Of a stretch of DNA of 64,000 nucleotides, positions 28,129 to 37,849 are shown piece by piece. Made by a program: the position numbers and the translations under genes. The notes under the pieces were generated by a model that saw only the letters and a list, made by a program, of their open reading frames with translations, was not told where the DNA came from and did not search any database. This stretch comes from Oceanospirillum beijerinckii DSM 7166. GTDB taxonomy: Bacteria; Pseudomonadota; Gammaproteobacteria; Pseudomonadales; Halomonadaceae. How positions within the stretch are numbered: position 1 is the first letter of the stretch; each line of letters begins with the position of its first letter. The stretch is from the NCBI RefSeq assembly GCF_000422425.1, contig NZ_AULT01000027.1, forward strand, positions 1-64,000. Reading direction: 5' to 3'.

Positions 28129-31100
28129 ATGGTGCCATTTGACTTATTACTTGCCTCACTAACAGGCTTTCTGGCCTGCGGCCTGATCTTCGTTATCAAA
28201 AGCCGGTTCAAGAACACGCCGCCAACTGACAACGAGCAAGAGATCCATCTTCGGTCTATCCTCGATACAACCGTTGATGGCATCATATGTATTGACCAAC
28301 AAGGCATTATTATTCGCTTTAACCCCTCAGCTGAGCGCTTGTTTGGTTATTCCAGTCAGGAAGTGATAGGCACCAACATCTCTATGCTGATGCCCGAACC
28401 CTACCGCAGCCAACATGATGGCTTTCTGAAAAATCATCTAAATAAACGCAGTGAAACAGATGCATCCAGCCGCGCTGTAGGTTTAGGTCGAGAAGTAGTG
28501 GGACTCAAAAAAACAGGGGAAACCTTTCCCTTGTATCTGGCCGTAAGTGAGGTCATCACCGAGCAGAAAATTTTCTATACCGGTATCGTCAGGGATCTGA
28601 CAGAAGAAAAGCGCAACAAGCATGCCCTGCAGGAAAAAACCGATTACTTTAACGCCCTGATCAATAACTCCTCAGAGTTACTGGCAATACTCGACTTGGA
28701 AGGCAGGGTTATCGTTGCTAACCAGATTGCACTGAATATCGCCCAGCAAAGCCTGGAGAATTTGAAAGATACCTATTTCTGGCAAGGGCCTTGGTGGCAA
28801 CACGACCACAAACAGCAGCTTAGGGTCAAACAGGCTCTGGATAAAGCTGCAAAAGGTATCAGCTCCCATTTTGAAGTTACCCATAAAGATCAACTGGGCC
28901 GAACGCTTTACATCGACTTCAAACTCACACCTATTTTCAATAACCAAGGCAAGGTTACTTTGCTGTTACCGGAAGGTACGGATATCACACAGCTAAAAGA
29001 AGCTGAAGGTAAACTGTTTCATGCCCTGGATGAACAAGATGCGATTCTGAACAGCCAACCCAGTGGCGTCATCAAACTCAGTGCAGGTGGCACCTTGCTG
29101 TACGCCAATCAGGGTTTTAGGGACCTCTATGACTTCCCCGCCACACTGGTTCAGGCTGGTCGTCCTATTCGGGATATTTTTCACTTTATGGCTAACAGGG
29201 GAGACTTAGGAGCAGGGGAAGAAGATCGCTTGGTCGAACAGGCACTAGCCAATCTGGAACAGCATAAGAACTCCAGCTACCAGCGCAGCCTGGCAAATGG
29301 TCGGGTATTGGAGATATTCTGCAATGAAATCTCTGATAAGGGCAGGATTTTGACTATTGTCGATATCACCCAAAAAAATCAGGCCCAGAAGCAGATGTTT
29401 TCCCTGATGGAGTCCAGTCCTGTCGGTGCCGCAGTCGTCAGAGAGAATGGTGAACTGGCCTACTGTAACCAAGCCTTACTTGATCTACTCAGTTATTCTT
29501 CAGAAGAGCTGCTAGGGCACAAAGCAGTCAACCTGTTTACTGACAGCTGCGATCTTTCTGATCTGATGCAGCGCCTGGAAGACAGTGATCAACGGCTCGA
29601 TATCGATACCAAACTCAAAACCCGTGACGGCACTCAGCTTTGGGGAGAGCTATCGATTTATAAAACTGAGTATGATGATAAACCGGCCTATTTTGCCTGG
29701 CTATATGATATTACTCAGCGCAAAGAAGCCGAACAGACTCTTGCACAGGCAAAAGAAGCTGCCGATAACGCCAATCAGATGAAGAGTGATTTCCTGGCCA
29801 ATATGAGCCATGAGATCCGTACGCCAATGAATGCCATCATAGGTTTAAGCCAGCTGGCCTACGAGAGCGATCCCGACTCAATCCAGGCTAACTACCTGGA
29901 TACAATTCATCAGTCAGCCAAAGGCCTGTTGGGTATTATTAATGATATTCTCGATTTCTCGAAAATCGAAGCCGGTAAGTTAGATATTGAAGCATCTCCC
30001 TTTGATCTGGATGAGGTGATCGAATATCTGGCCCGTTTGCTCAGTTTAAAAGCTGACGAGAAAGGCCTGGAACTATTGTTTTCTTTCCCTACCGATATCC
30101 CACGTTTGTTGATTGGCGATTCTCTGCGCCTGAGCCAAATTCTACTCAACCTCTGTACCAATGCGATTAAGTTTACCGACTATGGCGAAGTGCTGGTCCA
30201 ATCCAAAGTAGAAATGATTGATTCAGATAATATTCTTTTGCATTTTGAAGTGAAGGATACAGGCATTGGCATGTCACAAGAGCAGATTAACGGCTTGTTT
30301 AAACCCTTTACTCAAGCGGATGCCTCCACTACCCGTCGCTTTGGAGGTACAGGTCTGGGGCTGGCCATATCCAAACATTTAGTTGAACGGATGGGCGGCC
30401 AGCTCAATGTGACCAGCCAGCCAGGTCTGGGCAGCTGCTTTCATTTCAGTATTCAATGCCAGAAACAGCCCGATAGCCAACAGAAAAACATGTTGCTGAA
30501 GGATGTGAATAATCTGAGAGTACTGGTGGCCGACGACAATCAACATGCCAGAGAAATTACCGGTTCGATAATCACTAGTTTTGGTTTTCAGGTGGACTAT
30601 GCCCACAATGGCAGCCAGGCTCTCTCAATGCTGACCCAGTCTGATCCCTGCTATGATCTAGCGGTGATCGACTGGCAGATGCCTGACCTGGAAGGGACTG
30701 AACTAATTCAGCGCTACCAGGAAACACCCCAGGAAAAACATACCCTTTGTATTCTGGTCACCGCCCATGGTCGCCACTCTTTTGGCTGGTTGCGCAAACA
30801 ACCCGGTGTTGCAGATTTGATTCTAAAACCCATTAATGCGTCCCTACTCTTGGACAGCATGGCAAACCTTCTTGGTGCCGGTCGGATTTATCACACCAAC
30901 AAGCAAAGCCATATTCAGGATTACTGCCAACAGCTGACCCAAATTGCAGGGGCCCGTGTGCTTGTTGCAGAAGATAATCTGATCAATCAGCAAGTGGCTC
31001 AGGAATTACTCGAAAAGCGAGGGATGCGGGTCACCCTGGCTAACAATGGCTGGGAAGCGATTGAGTACCTAAAGGAAGAAACCTTTGATCTGATGCTATG

Positions 31101-31782
31101 TGATATTCAGATGCCCATTATGGATGGCTATCAGGCTACCGCGCAGATTCGGCAGCAATTAGCCCTGACAGAGCTTCCCATAGTCGCCATGACTGCTAAT
31201 GCTATGACAGGTGATAAAGAACGCTGTCTGAAAGCAGGTATGAATGAGCATATAAGCAAACCTGTAGACCCGGATATTCTAACGGAAAGCCTGATCCGCT
31301 GGATAAAACCCCGCGCCGGAGTTCATCCTGCTATTCAACAAGATACGCCACCTTCAAAAGCCAGTACAGCTATCGATTGCGAGATCAACGGAGTTGAAAA
31401 AAGCACAACCGAACGACCAGGTATACAGGGCTGGCTGGCCGATATTCCGGGCTGTAATCTGGCACAGGCATTACACAAATTAAATGATGACCCTGAGTTG
31501 ATGGAGGATCTCTTACAGGACTTTCTCATCAATTATCATGATGTACTGCCAACGTTGCAAAATATTCTGGACACTATGCCAGATGCAGAACATAGCCTGC
31601 GCTTGATCCATACACTAAAGGGGCTGATGGGAACCTTTGCCTTTACCGAAGCCGAAGCTGCAGCGATTGAGTTAGAACAGGCCATGAAAGCAGATAACAG
31701 TGCTGCCAGCCAACAAGCCTATCAGGCCCTGCATAAGGCGTTGGCCCCAATACAAGAGTATCTGTTACAACATCTGTCCTAG
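28129..31782 (+). CDS. Hybrid sensor histidine kinase: TM, four PAS, kinase, two REC, Hpt
   Basis: 1217 residues. One N-terminal membrane helix (5-23); PAS domains at about 42-160, 172-285, 300-415 and 425-530; HisKA with phospho-acceptor His561 in SHEIRTP; HATPase with N678, DTGIGM (710-715) and GGTGLGLA (739-746); receiver 1 with Asp848; receiver 2 with Asp992 and Lys1044; Hpt with His1161 in HTLKG. All phosphorelay residues are present. The first PAS has [12 protein letters not shown] and GLGREVVG, as in oxygen-sensing FixL, with His96 in the haem-ligand position. No cognate regulator is adjacent; output may be through a separate DNA-binding or other partner. Convergent with cobC, 11 bases apart. 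Confidence 0.92.
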   Translation: MVPFDLLLASLTGFLACGLIFVIKSRFKNTPPTDNEQEIHLRSILDTTVDGIICIDQQGIIIRFNPSAERLFGYSSQEVIGTNISMLMPEPYRSQHDGFLKNHLNKRSETDASSRAVGLGREVVGLKKTGETFPLYLAVSEVITEQKIFYTGIVRDLTEEKRNKHALQEKTDYFNALINNSSELLAILDLEGRVIVANQIALNIAQQSLENLKDTYFWQGPWWQHDHKQQLRVKQALDKAAKGISSHFEVTHKDQLGRTLYIDFKLTPIFNNQGKVTLLLPEGTDITQLKEAEGKLFHALDEQDAILNSQPSGVIKLSAGGTLLYANQGFRDLYDFPATLVQAGRPIRDIFHFMANRGDLGAGEEDRLVEQALANLEQHKNSSYQRSLANGRVLEIFCNEISDKGRILTIVDITQKNQAQKQMFSLMESSPVGAAVVRENGELAYCNQALLDLLSYSSEELLGHKAVNLFTDSCDLSDLMQRLEDSDQRLDIDTKLKTRDGTQLWGELSIYKTEYDDKPAYFAWLYDITQRKEAEQTLAQAKEAADNANQMKSDFLANMSHEIRTPMNAIIGLSQLAYESDPDSIQANYLDTIHQSAKGLLGIINDILDFSKIEAGKLDIEASPFDLDEVIEYLARLLSLKADEKGLELLFSFPTDIPRLLIGDSLRLSQILLNLCTNAIKFTDYGEVLVQSKVEMIDSDNILLHFEVKDTGIGMSQEQINGLFKPFTQADASTTRRFGGTGLGLAISKHLVERMGGQLNVTSQPGLGSCFHFSIQCQKQPDSQQKNMLLKDVNNLRVLVADDNQHAREITGSIITSFGFQVDYAHNGSQALSMLTQSDPCYDLAVIDWQMPDLEGTELIQRYQETPQEKHTLCILVTAHGRHSFGWLRKQPGVADLILKPINASLLLDSMANLLGAGRIYHTNKQSHIQDYCQQLTQIAGARVLVAEDNLINQQVAQELLEKRGMRVTLANNGWEAIEYLKEETFDLMLCDIQMPIMDGYQATAQIRQQLALTELPIVAMTANAMTGDKERCLKAGMNEHISKPVDPDILTESLIRWIKPRAGVHPAIQQDTPPSKASTAIDCEINGVEKSTTERPGIQGWLADIPGCNLAQALHKLNDDPELMEDLLQDFLINYHDVLPTLQNILDTMPDAEHSLRLIHTLKGLMGTFAFTEAEAAAIELEQAMKADNSAASQQAYQALHKALAPIQEYLLQHLS

Positions 31783-31793
31783 CAGCACAGGTC

Positions 31794-32855
31794 TTATAAC
31801 CATAATCTTCTCTTTAAGCTTTGGTTTAAGCTCTGATCTAATGCCTGTACTAAACGTCCTAGCGCCTGAGGGTTATCTGCCAGGCCAAAGCGCAGCCAGG
31901 AGCTTTGAGAAAAGTATCTCACCCAGATTCCCTGCTGCGCCAGTTGTTGTTGCAATTGATAAGCAGCAGGATGATAACAAGTGTAAAACAATGGGGTATA
32001 ACCTATAGACCTGCCCTGTGGCTCAAACAACCTATCCAGTTGCAACCTCTGCTGATTCATATGCAGGCTTAGCGTTGCCCTTGCACGATAGTGCCACTCC
32101 CGGTCCAGTAACAATTGTTGTGTCAGATAAGCGCTGACACCGTTCATATGCCAGGGTCCTAATCCCTGACGAATTGTGTCCAGCAACGCTTGCTGACATA
32201 AAACAAAACCACTGCGAATACCGGCCAGACCAAAAAACTTTCCAATTGAACGTAGCACAATCAGCCCATCTAGCTGAGCCTTTACCGTTAAAGAACTCTC
32301 AGCCTGATCCTGCTCTGATAAAGCATCCATAAAGGCTTCATCCACAATTAACCAGCCATTACGGCTCGCCAATCTCTGTTGCAGTGTGAGTAGACGCGCT
32401 TGAGGATATCGCTGCCCACCAGGATTATTGGGATTAATCACAACAACGACATCATACGTCTCTGCCGCTTGCTCCAACTCATCATCACAGTAAGTCATCA
32501 CCTTGTGACCGGCTTTTAACCAGCACCAGGCGTGCTCCTGATACCCGACCTCAGGCACAGCAACACAAGCGTTCTGCCTTAATTTAGGCAAGAGCTCAAT
32601 AATCTGTTGGGAACCACTGACCGGCCAAAGCGATTCCTGCTGATAATACTCAGCCGCAGCGGTCAGCAGAGCAGAGTAGTCTTCAGGCAGGCGAGTGAAA
32701 CAGTCTATGGGAATCTGCGGGATTGGCCAGGGTTGAGGGTTTAATCCTGCCGATAGGTCTAACCAATCATCCGGGGAAATATCGCTGTGCAGAGCTTTTG
32801 CCCGTGCCAGATCACCACCGTGTTGTGGTGGTGACTGCCAGTTAAGTGTTTTCAT
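31794..32855 (-). CDS. cobC: Threonine-phosphate decarboxylase (cobalamin aminopropanol arm)
   Basis: 353 residues, fold-type I PLP enzyme of the aminotransferase class. The HGGDLARA start, NPNNPGGQ (about 147-154) and the PLP-lysine region VLRSIGKFFGLAGIRSGF identify the CobC/CobD decarboxylase that makes (R)-1-amino-2-propanol phosphate for the cobalamin lower loop. Naming differs between organisms (CobC in Pseudomonas, CobD in Salmonella). It follows cbiB in the same direction (97 bases), so the two make substrate and attach it. Histidinol-phosphate aminotransferase is a relative, but the N-terminal HGGD and cob neighbours favour CobC. Confidence 0.85.
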   Translation of the reverse strand: MKTLNWQSPPQHGGDLARAKALHSDISPDDWLDLSAGLNPQPWPIPQIPIDCFTRLPEDYSALLTAAAEYYQQESLWPVSGSQQIIELLPKLRQNACVAVPEVGYQEHAWCWLKAGHKVMTYCDDELEQAAETYDVVVVINPNNPGGQRYPQARLLTLQQRLASRNGWLIVDEAFMDALSEQDQAESSLTVKAQLDGLIVLRSIGKFFGLAGIRSGFVLCQQALLDTIRQGLGPWHMNGVSAYLTQQLLLDREWHYRARATLSLHMNQQRLQLDRLFEPQGRSIGYTPLFYTCYHPAAYQLQQQLAQQGIWVRYFSQSSWLRFGLADNPQALGRLVQALDQSLNQSLKRRLWL

Positions 32856-32901
32856 TCAGTTATTTCATTAAAGGATTATCACAGTGGCTTGCTTATTCAG
32901 G

Positions 32902-32965
32902 GCTCTATTAGGTTTTATCAGAAGCTTGATAAAAAAACTTGATGATAAAACATTATAAATAGAGC
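32902..32965 (-). other. Nested hairpin between cbiB and cobC
   Basis: Inner perfect hairpin TTTTATCA/TGATAAAA (32913-32920, 32927-32934); outer arms GCTCTATT (32902-32909) and AATAGAGC (32958-32965), the latter running into the cbiB stop. No U-tract follows; it may stabilise or attenuate the cbiB-cobC message. Confidence 0.35.
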
Positions 32966-34113
32966 ACCCAATATATGACTGCGACACCACTCAGTACACA
33001 TAACCAGATCCATTGGCTTCTCAGTAGCAGCTGTACCGTACGCTGAATATCATTGGCTTCAGGGGCTCGACTGACACCTAAAGCTGGACGCTCTTTCCAT
33101 TGACCATGGTAATTATCACCGCCACCTAAAATGACTTTCAGTGCACCAGCACCCGCCGCCATCACAGGGCCTGCATTAGGGCTTTCCCACTGTCCGCCCT
33201 GATACTGCCAACAGCGAATACCCCAGTGCCAACTGCCACAACAGCAATAAACCATCGCCGTTAATCGAGCAGGAATATAGTTCAGCACATCATCCAAACG
33301 TGCCGCAGCCCAACCAAAATGCAACATGCGTGGAGTCTTATAACCCCACATGGCATCCAGAGTATTAGCCAAACGATAGAGCACGACACCAGGCGCACCG
33401 GCCAGGGCAAACCAGAACAGAGGAGCAAAAATAGCATCACTGCCATTTTCCAGACCGGATTCAATGGCAGCACGGGAGACACGATGGGCATCCATATCAG
33501 AGGTATCACGACTGACAATCCAACCCACCTTCTCTCTTGCCTGCTGTAAATCACCATTCTGCAGTGGTTGATAGATCCACTGTAAGTGCTCTGCCAAACT
33601 GCGGGCGCCCAGGGCAAAATACAGACATAGAGCATTTACCGCTAATAGCACAAGAAACAGGATCAACTGCGTTAGTATCGGCCATGTTAGTATCGGCCAT
33701 AAGCCCTGTGCTTGCGCCTGGCTCATCTCTGTTGCTAAATCACTCGGCAGAAACAGATCAAAAACAGCCACCGGAGCAGAGAAATAAAACAAGACGCTAG
33801 GCAGAGGCAATACCAACAGACACCAACTGATTAAGCCAAGTAAACGATTGGCCCATTTATCCTCGGCATCAGCTGCATCGCTATTCACTTCACTGCAACC
33901 AGCCTTATCGCTATGCACCTCATGACTATGTCCACTGTCGCTATCCTTGCGGGCCTTTTGAGCAGAAGCAGGATTTTGTCTTAACTCTAACCAACTGGCC
34001 AGATGACCAAACCCCACCAAAGGGTGAAGACGGGAAGGTTCACCCCATAAACGATCCAGGCACCAGCCTAGCCACAACGCCATCACAATAATTTCCGGAG
34101 AGAAAAACAACAT
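32953..34113 (-). CDS. cbiB: Adenosylcobinamide-phosphate synthase
   Basis: 386 residues against about 310-320 for the family. Integral membrane enzyme that attaches aminopropanol (phosphate) to adenosylcobyric acid. Start MLFFSPEIIVMALWLGWCLDRLWGEPSRLHPLVGFG and later motifs WIVSRDTSDMDAHRVSRAAIES, NGSDAIFAPLFWF, YRLANTLDAMWGYK and YHG identify it. The excess length is a low-complexity charged insert after residue 50 (KARKDSDSGHSHEVHSDKAG, and on to about residue 92) plus extra sequence around 140-155, where a perfect 15-bp tandem duplication gives WPILTWPILT. Also called CobD in Pseudomonas. Divergent from cobQ. Confidence 0.88.
   Translation of the reverse strand: MLFFSPEIIVMALWLGWCLDRLWGEPSRLHPLVGFGHLASWLELRQNPASAQKARKDSDSGHSHEVHSDKAGCSEVNSDAADAEDKWANRLLGLISWCLLVLPLPSVLFYFSAPVAVFDLFLPSDLATEMSQAQAQGLWPILTWPILTQLILFLVLLAVNALCLYFALGARSLAEHLQWIYQPLQNGDLQQAREKVGWIVSRDTSDMDAHRVSRAAIESGLENGSDAIFAPLFWFALAGAPGVVLYRLANTLDAMWGYKTPRMLHFGWAAARLDDVLNYIPARLTAMVYCCCGSWHWGIRCWQYQGGQWESPNAGPVMAAGAGALKVILGGGDNYHGQWKERPALGVSRAPEANDIQRTVQLLLRSQWIWLCVLSGVAVIYWVLYL
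33671..33700 (-). repeat. Perfect 15-bp tandem duplication inside cbiB
   Basis: GTTAGTATCGGCCAT occurs twice in a row (33671-33685, 33686-33700). It is in frame and encodes WPILT twice on the minus strand, in a membrane-proximal hydrophobic region. Confidence 0.95.
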
Positions 34114-34314
34114 AGCCTTGAGTATCCTTTAGGGTTTAACCCAATTCTGTCTGATCAGGGTTTTATCTTGGTTAGACGGGTCTGTCCGGCTTGCATTACG
34201 GCAAACACCGGAGCTGATAAATAAGCGATTGGCTGAGGTTGTCCCGCTACAAAGCAGGTATTATAACTTCAGTCGTAGAAACCCACTAATGAGTTGTATC
34301 TAAAGGATTTTTCA

Positions 34315-35802
34315 ATGCATTCAGCCACACTGATGATTCAAGGCACCACCTCAGATGCCGGAAAAAGCGCTGTTGTCACTGGCCTGTGTCGCCTACTGGC
34401 CCGCAAAGGCATCAGTGTTGTTCCTTTTAAACCACAAAACATGGCACTCAACAGTGCGGTTACTGTAGATGGCGGTGAGATTGGTCGCGCCCAGGCAGCC
34501 CAGGCCCAGGCCTGTTATCTCAAGCCTCATACGGATATGAACCCTGTATTACTGAAGCCTAACTCAGACACCGGGGCTCAGGTGATTATTCAGGGCAAGG
34601 CGGTGACCAATATGAACGCCAGGGTGTACCACGACTATAAAAAAGTGGCGATGGACGCGGTACTGGATAGCTACCAGCGTCTGCAGCAGCAATATCAGGT
34701 GATTTTGGTAGAAGGTGCAGGCAGCCCGGCAGAGATCAATCTAAGAGACCGTGACATCGCCAATATGGGTTTTGCTGAAGCGGTGGATTGCCCGGTATTA
34801 ATCGTGGCAGATATCGATAAAGGCGGAGTTTTTGCCCATCTGGTCGGCACTCTGGATCTGCTGTCAGCCAGCGAGCAGGAACGCACTAAGGGCTTTATTA
34901 TCAATCGCTTTCGTGGCGATATCTCCCTACTGCAACCGGGTAACGATTGGCTGGAGCAGCGCACCAAAAAACCTGTGCTGTCTGTTCTGCCCTATCTCCA
35001 CGGTTTATGCCTGGAAGCCGAGGACGGTGTTAATCAAGCCCCGGATCAAGCCCAGGAAAAAGACAACCTGCGCGTGGTCGTCCCTGTTTTCCCCCGCATC
35101 AGTAATCACACCGATTTTGATCCCCTGCGTCAACACCCCCAAGTGGATTTTCACTTTGTGCCCTCAGATCAAACGCCACCACCGGCAGACTTGGTAATAC
35201 TTCCCGGCAGTAAAAGTGTACAGGCCGATCTAAACTGGCTACGTCAGCAAGGCTGGGAAGGTTACCTACAAAAACACCTGCGTTATGGCGGTAAGCTGTT
35301 GGGTATTTGCGGTGGCTGGCAGATGCTGGGCCAATGGTTACATGACCCGGAAGGGATCGAGGGCGAAGCGAAAAGTGTTCCAGGCTTGGGTTATCTGGAA
35401 ACTGAAACCACACTGGAAAAAGAGAAGCAGCTGAAAAACACTCAGGGCAGTCTACTGCTGGATCCGGCACTGAATATTCCTGTCAGTGGTTATGAGATCC
35501 ATGCCGGTGTTACCACAGGTTCAGCCTTAAGCCAACCTTTAGTCAAGCTCACCTCCGGCCCTGATGGTGCTATTTCAGAGGACAAACAGATTGCCGGTTG
35601 TTATCTGCATGGCCTGTTTGATCAGCCCGAGGCCTGCCAGGCACTGCTGCAATGGGCCGGGTTAGAGCAAGCCAAAACATTTGATATTCATGCCCTTTAT
35701 GATCAATCCATTGACCGTATAGCCGATGCCATCGAACAACATATGGATATGGCTGCATTGGAGAGGTTACTGAACTTATCCAAGGGTCAGCTGCAAGCTT
35801 AG
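34315..35802 (+). CDS. cobQ: Cobyric acid synthase (glutamine-hydrolysing)
   Basis: 495 residues. It amidates four side chains of adenosylcobyrinic acid a,c-diamide to cobyric acid. N-terminal dethiobiotin-synthetase-like ATPase: [20 protein letters not shown] (P-loop) and [13 protein letters not shown]-terminal class I glutamine amidotransferase with nucleophile Cys332 in [10 protein letters not shown] and the HG of CYLHGLFD. The start ATG has AAAGGA seven bases upstream; the longer TTG frame is rejected. Same protein as CbiP. Divergent from cbiB with about 200 bp between, in which no cobalamin riboswitch was recognised. Confidence 0.94.
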   Translation: MHSATLMIQGTTSDAGKSAVVTGLCRLLARKGISVVPFKPQNMALNSAVTVDGGEIGRAQAAQAQACYLKPHTDMNPVLLKPNSDTGAQVIIQGKAVTNMNARVYHDYKKVAMDAVLDSYQRLQQQYQVILVEGAGSPAEINLRDRDIANMGFAEAVDCPVLIVADIDKGGVFAHLVGTLDLLSASEQERTKGFIINRFRGDISLLQPGNDWLEQRTKKPVLSVLPYLHGLCLEAEDGVNQAPDQAQEKDNLRVVVPVFPRISNHTDFDPLRQHPQVDFHFVPSDQTPPPADLVILPGSKSVQADLNWLRQQGWEGYLQKHLRYGGKLLGICGGWQMLGQWLHDPEGIEGEAKSVPGLGYLETETTLEKEKQLKNTQGSLLLDPALNIPVSGYEIHAGVTTGSALSQPLVKLTSGPDGAISEDKQIAGCYLHGLFDQPEACQALLQWAGLEQAKTFDIHALYDQSIDRIADAIEQHMDMAALERLLNLSKGQLQA

Positions 35803-35884
35803 ACCTTTTTTCTTTGCTTTAACGCGCTTTTTATCTTAATAAACTTATCTCTGAGCTGCCGATGAAAGCAGCTCAGCACCTAAG

Positions 35885-37849
35885 TCAGCCCTTATTATCA
35901 ACAAAACGTTTGAAATTAGCCTGTTCCAACATTTGGCTGTAACTTACTACACAGTTCCGCCCCTGAGATTTGGCTTTATTCAGAGCCAGGTCAGCCTCCT
36001 TGGTCAAACGCTCTATACTGGCCTCATCCGCCTGGCAACTGCTAAGACCAAAACTAACAGTGACATGAAAACTCAGATCCTGCTCATTATGGTTATGCAA
36101 TATCACTGCCCTTTGCTGAATACGTAGCCGTAGTGACTCGGCTTCCAGTAAAGCTTGATCCTCACTCATATCCAGTGCAAACAGAGCAAAGGATTCCCCT
36201 TCCATTCGACAAACCCAGTTTTCTTTCTGGCACCACTGCTCCAGTAACAGAGCAACATCCTTCATCACCTGATCAGCGGCAAAAAAGCCGTATTGGGCGC
36301 TGATCTGCTTAAAGCGATCTATATCCAGTAGAATCAGTGCAACAGGCTGCTCAGACAAAACCATACTCTGCACCCGATGCTGGCATTCCTTTTGAAAAGT
36401 AGCATGCCGCAGTAAGCCGGTATGCTCATCAAAGCGTTGCAGGTATCTTAATTCATCCTGAATTGTGTCAAGTTCATCCACCTTAGCTACGATCTCCTGA
36501 CTGATCTGCTCCACTTTATCCTGTAACTTATCCCTCTCAGTAGCCAAGTTTTTATTAAGCCGTTCCAAATAAGCATATTGACGGGTGCGACTCACCGCCA
36601 AAAGAAAGATCTGTATGATAATAAAACAGAGCAATCCCATCGGTAGCCAATAAATACCACCGATCCACTGCTGATATAGTAAGGCATCATGAATAATGGC
36701 CAGTAAACATAAACCTATTGCCGTGATTTGAGGTAGGAGTACGCGCCAGGATTGAACACGATACTTCATCAAATAGAGCGTTGCAGTCATCAGTAATATC
36801 AGATGCCAAAACATCAACGGCGCTTCCAGCCATACGACCACAGCTTGAGGCACCAGTAGCAATAGAGGTGATAGATATAACTGCCACCACATAACACGCC
36901 GTACCCAGCCAGGTAACACAACATTCAAATAGCCTTGTAACCAGAAGATAAAACAGGGCACTAATAAACTTTGTGCCATACAATTTACTCTAAAAGCCCA
37001 ACCCCATTGTTCCTGCAAGATAAACCATCTCATCACCGTATAGCTTTCGCTATAGATGTAGAGAGTAACCGCCAGGCTAAACAGGCTTAAGGCCCATACC
37101 CCTCTTTCATAGCGATGGCGCACCAGGAACTGAAGAAAGAAGAGTATCGATGCTATAGCGGTCAAAGCCCCTGCAAGCGCTTGCTGTAGCTCTCCGGTAG
37201 CAAAATATTCCTGTACAGTCTCCGTATCTCCCAGCATTAAGCTGCGGGGTGGCGCAGGTTCAGCGGTCACAAGATTTGCCAGCTGTAGAATCAATACACC
37301 CCGGCGGTGTTGCTTGGGCAGGTAAGCTAAACGATGCCCCACATAGGGTATAAACTGATCCTTATTTTGACTAACCTGCCCTCCTGAAGCGATTAACTGA
37401 TGATTCCAAAACAGTTTAAAAGCCGTTGCCATTTCAGGAATAAAGATCGCCAGCGGCTGATCAGGCAGATGTCTGAGCTCCAGTACATAAGTGGCGTAAC
37501 ACGCATCTTTTTTCTGTAAGGCAATCTGCGAGCACTCCAGAAGTCTCTGGGGCAAAAACTGACTGGAAGGAATTGGAAGGCTGCTGAGATCTTTTAATAA
37601 CAACAACTGCTGTGGGTAAAACAGCCACTCCCCCCGGATTGTAAACAGTTCATCACTATCAAAGGGCCAATACTGCAGATCCAATACGCCATTACGGGCT
37701 TTCAGCCCATTATGATCACTCCATGCAATAGGGGCTGTTAAAACACTTAGGGACAGGGATAACATCAGTACAATATTCCGCCAGGATAGGACGGTAAAAA
37801 AGAGTTTTTGTATTGATGAAGCTGAAGATAGCAGTAATGGATCAATCAT
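35885..37849 (-). CDS. 7TM-DISM membrane protein with degenerate GGDEF domain
   Basis: 654 residues: signal-like N-terminus, DISM-type periplasmic beta domain (about 60-200), seven membrane helices (about 220-410), coiled coil, GGDEF fold. The first metal aspartate (LLDIDRFK) is kept, but the active-site signature reads EGESF instead of GG(D/E)EF, so cyclase activity is doubtful; it may bind GTP or act as a partner. The ATG lies inside the end of the next gene upstream (37842-39911; 8-base overlap), so the two paralogs are translationally coupled. The DISM domain suggests sensing of a small, possibly carbohydrate ligand. Confidence 0.82.
   Translation of the reverse strand: MIDPLLLSSASSIQKLFFTVLSWRNIVLMLSLSLSVLTAPIAWSDHNGLKARNGVLDLQYWPFDSDELFTIRGEWLFYPQQLLLLKDLSSLPIPSSQFLPQRLLECSQIALQKKDACYATYVLELRHLPDQPLAIFIPEMATAFKLFWNHQLIASGGQVSQNKDQFIPYVGHRLAYLPKQHRRGVLILQLANLVTAEPAPPRSLMLGDTETVQEYFATGELQQALAGALTAIASILFFLQFLVRHRYERGVWALSLFSLAVTLYIYSESYTVMRWFILQEQWGWAFRVNCMAQSLLVPCFIFWLQGYLNVVLPGWVRRVMWWQLYLSPLLLLVPQAVVVWLEAPLMFWHLILLMTATLYLMKYRVQSWRVLLPQITAIGLCLLAIIHDALLYQQWIGGIYWLPMGLLCFIIIQIFLLAVSRTRQYAYLERLNKNLATERDKLQDKVEQISQEIVAKVDELDTIQDELRYLQRFDEHTGLLRHATFQKECQHRVQSMVLSEQPVALILLDIDRFKQISAQYGFFAADQVMKDVALLLEQWCQKENWVCRMEGESFALFALDMSEDQALLEAESLRLRIQQRAVILHNHNEQDLSFHVTVSFGLSSCQADEASIERLTKEADLALNKAKSQGRNCVVSYSQMLEQANFKRFVDNKG

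Noticed and set aside
34114-34314. Cobalamin riboswitch between cbiB and cobQ
   Set aside because: The conserved B12-box and core elements were not recognised on either strand.
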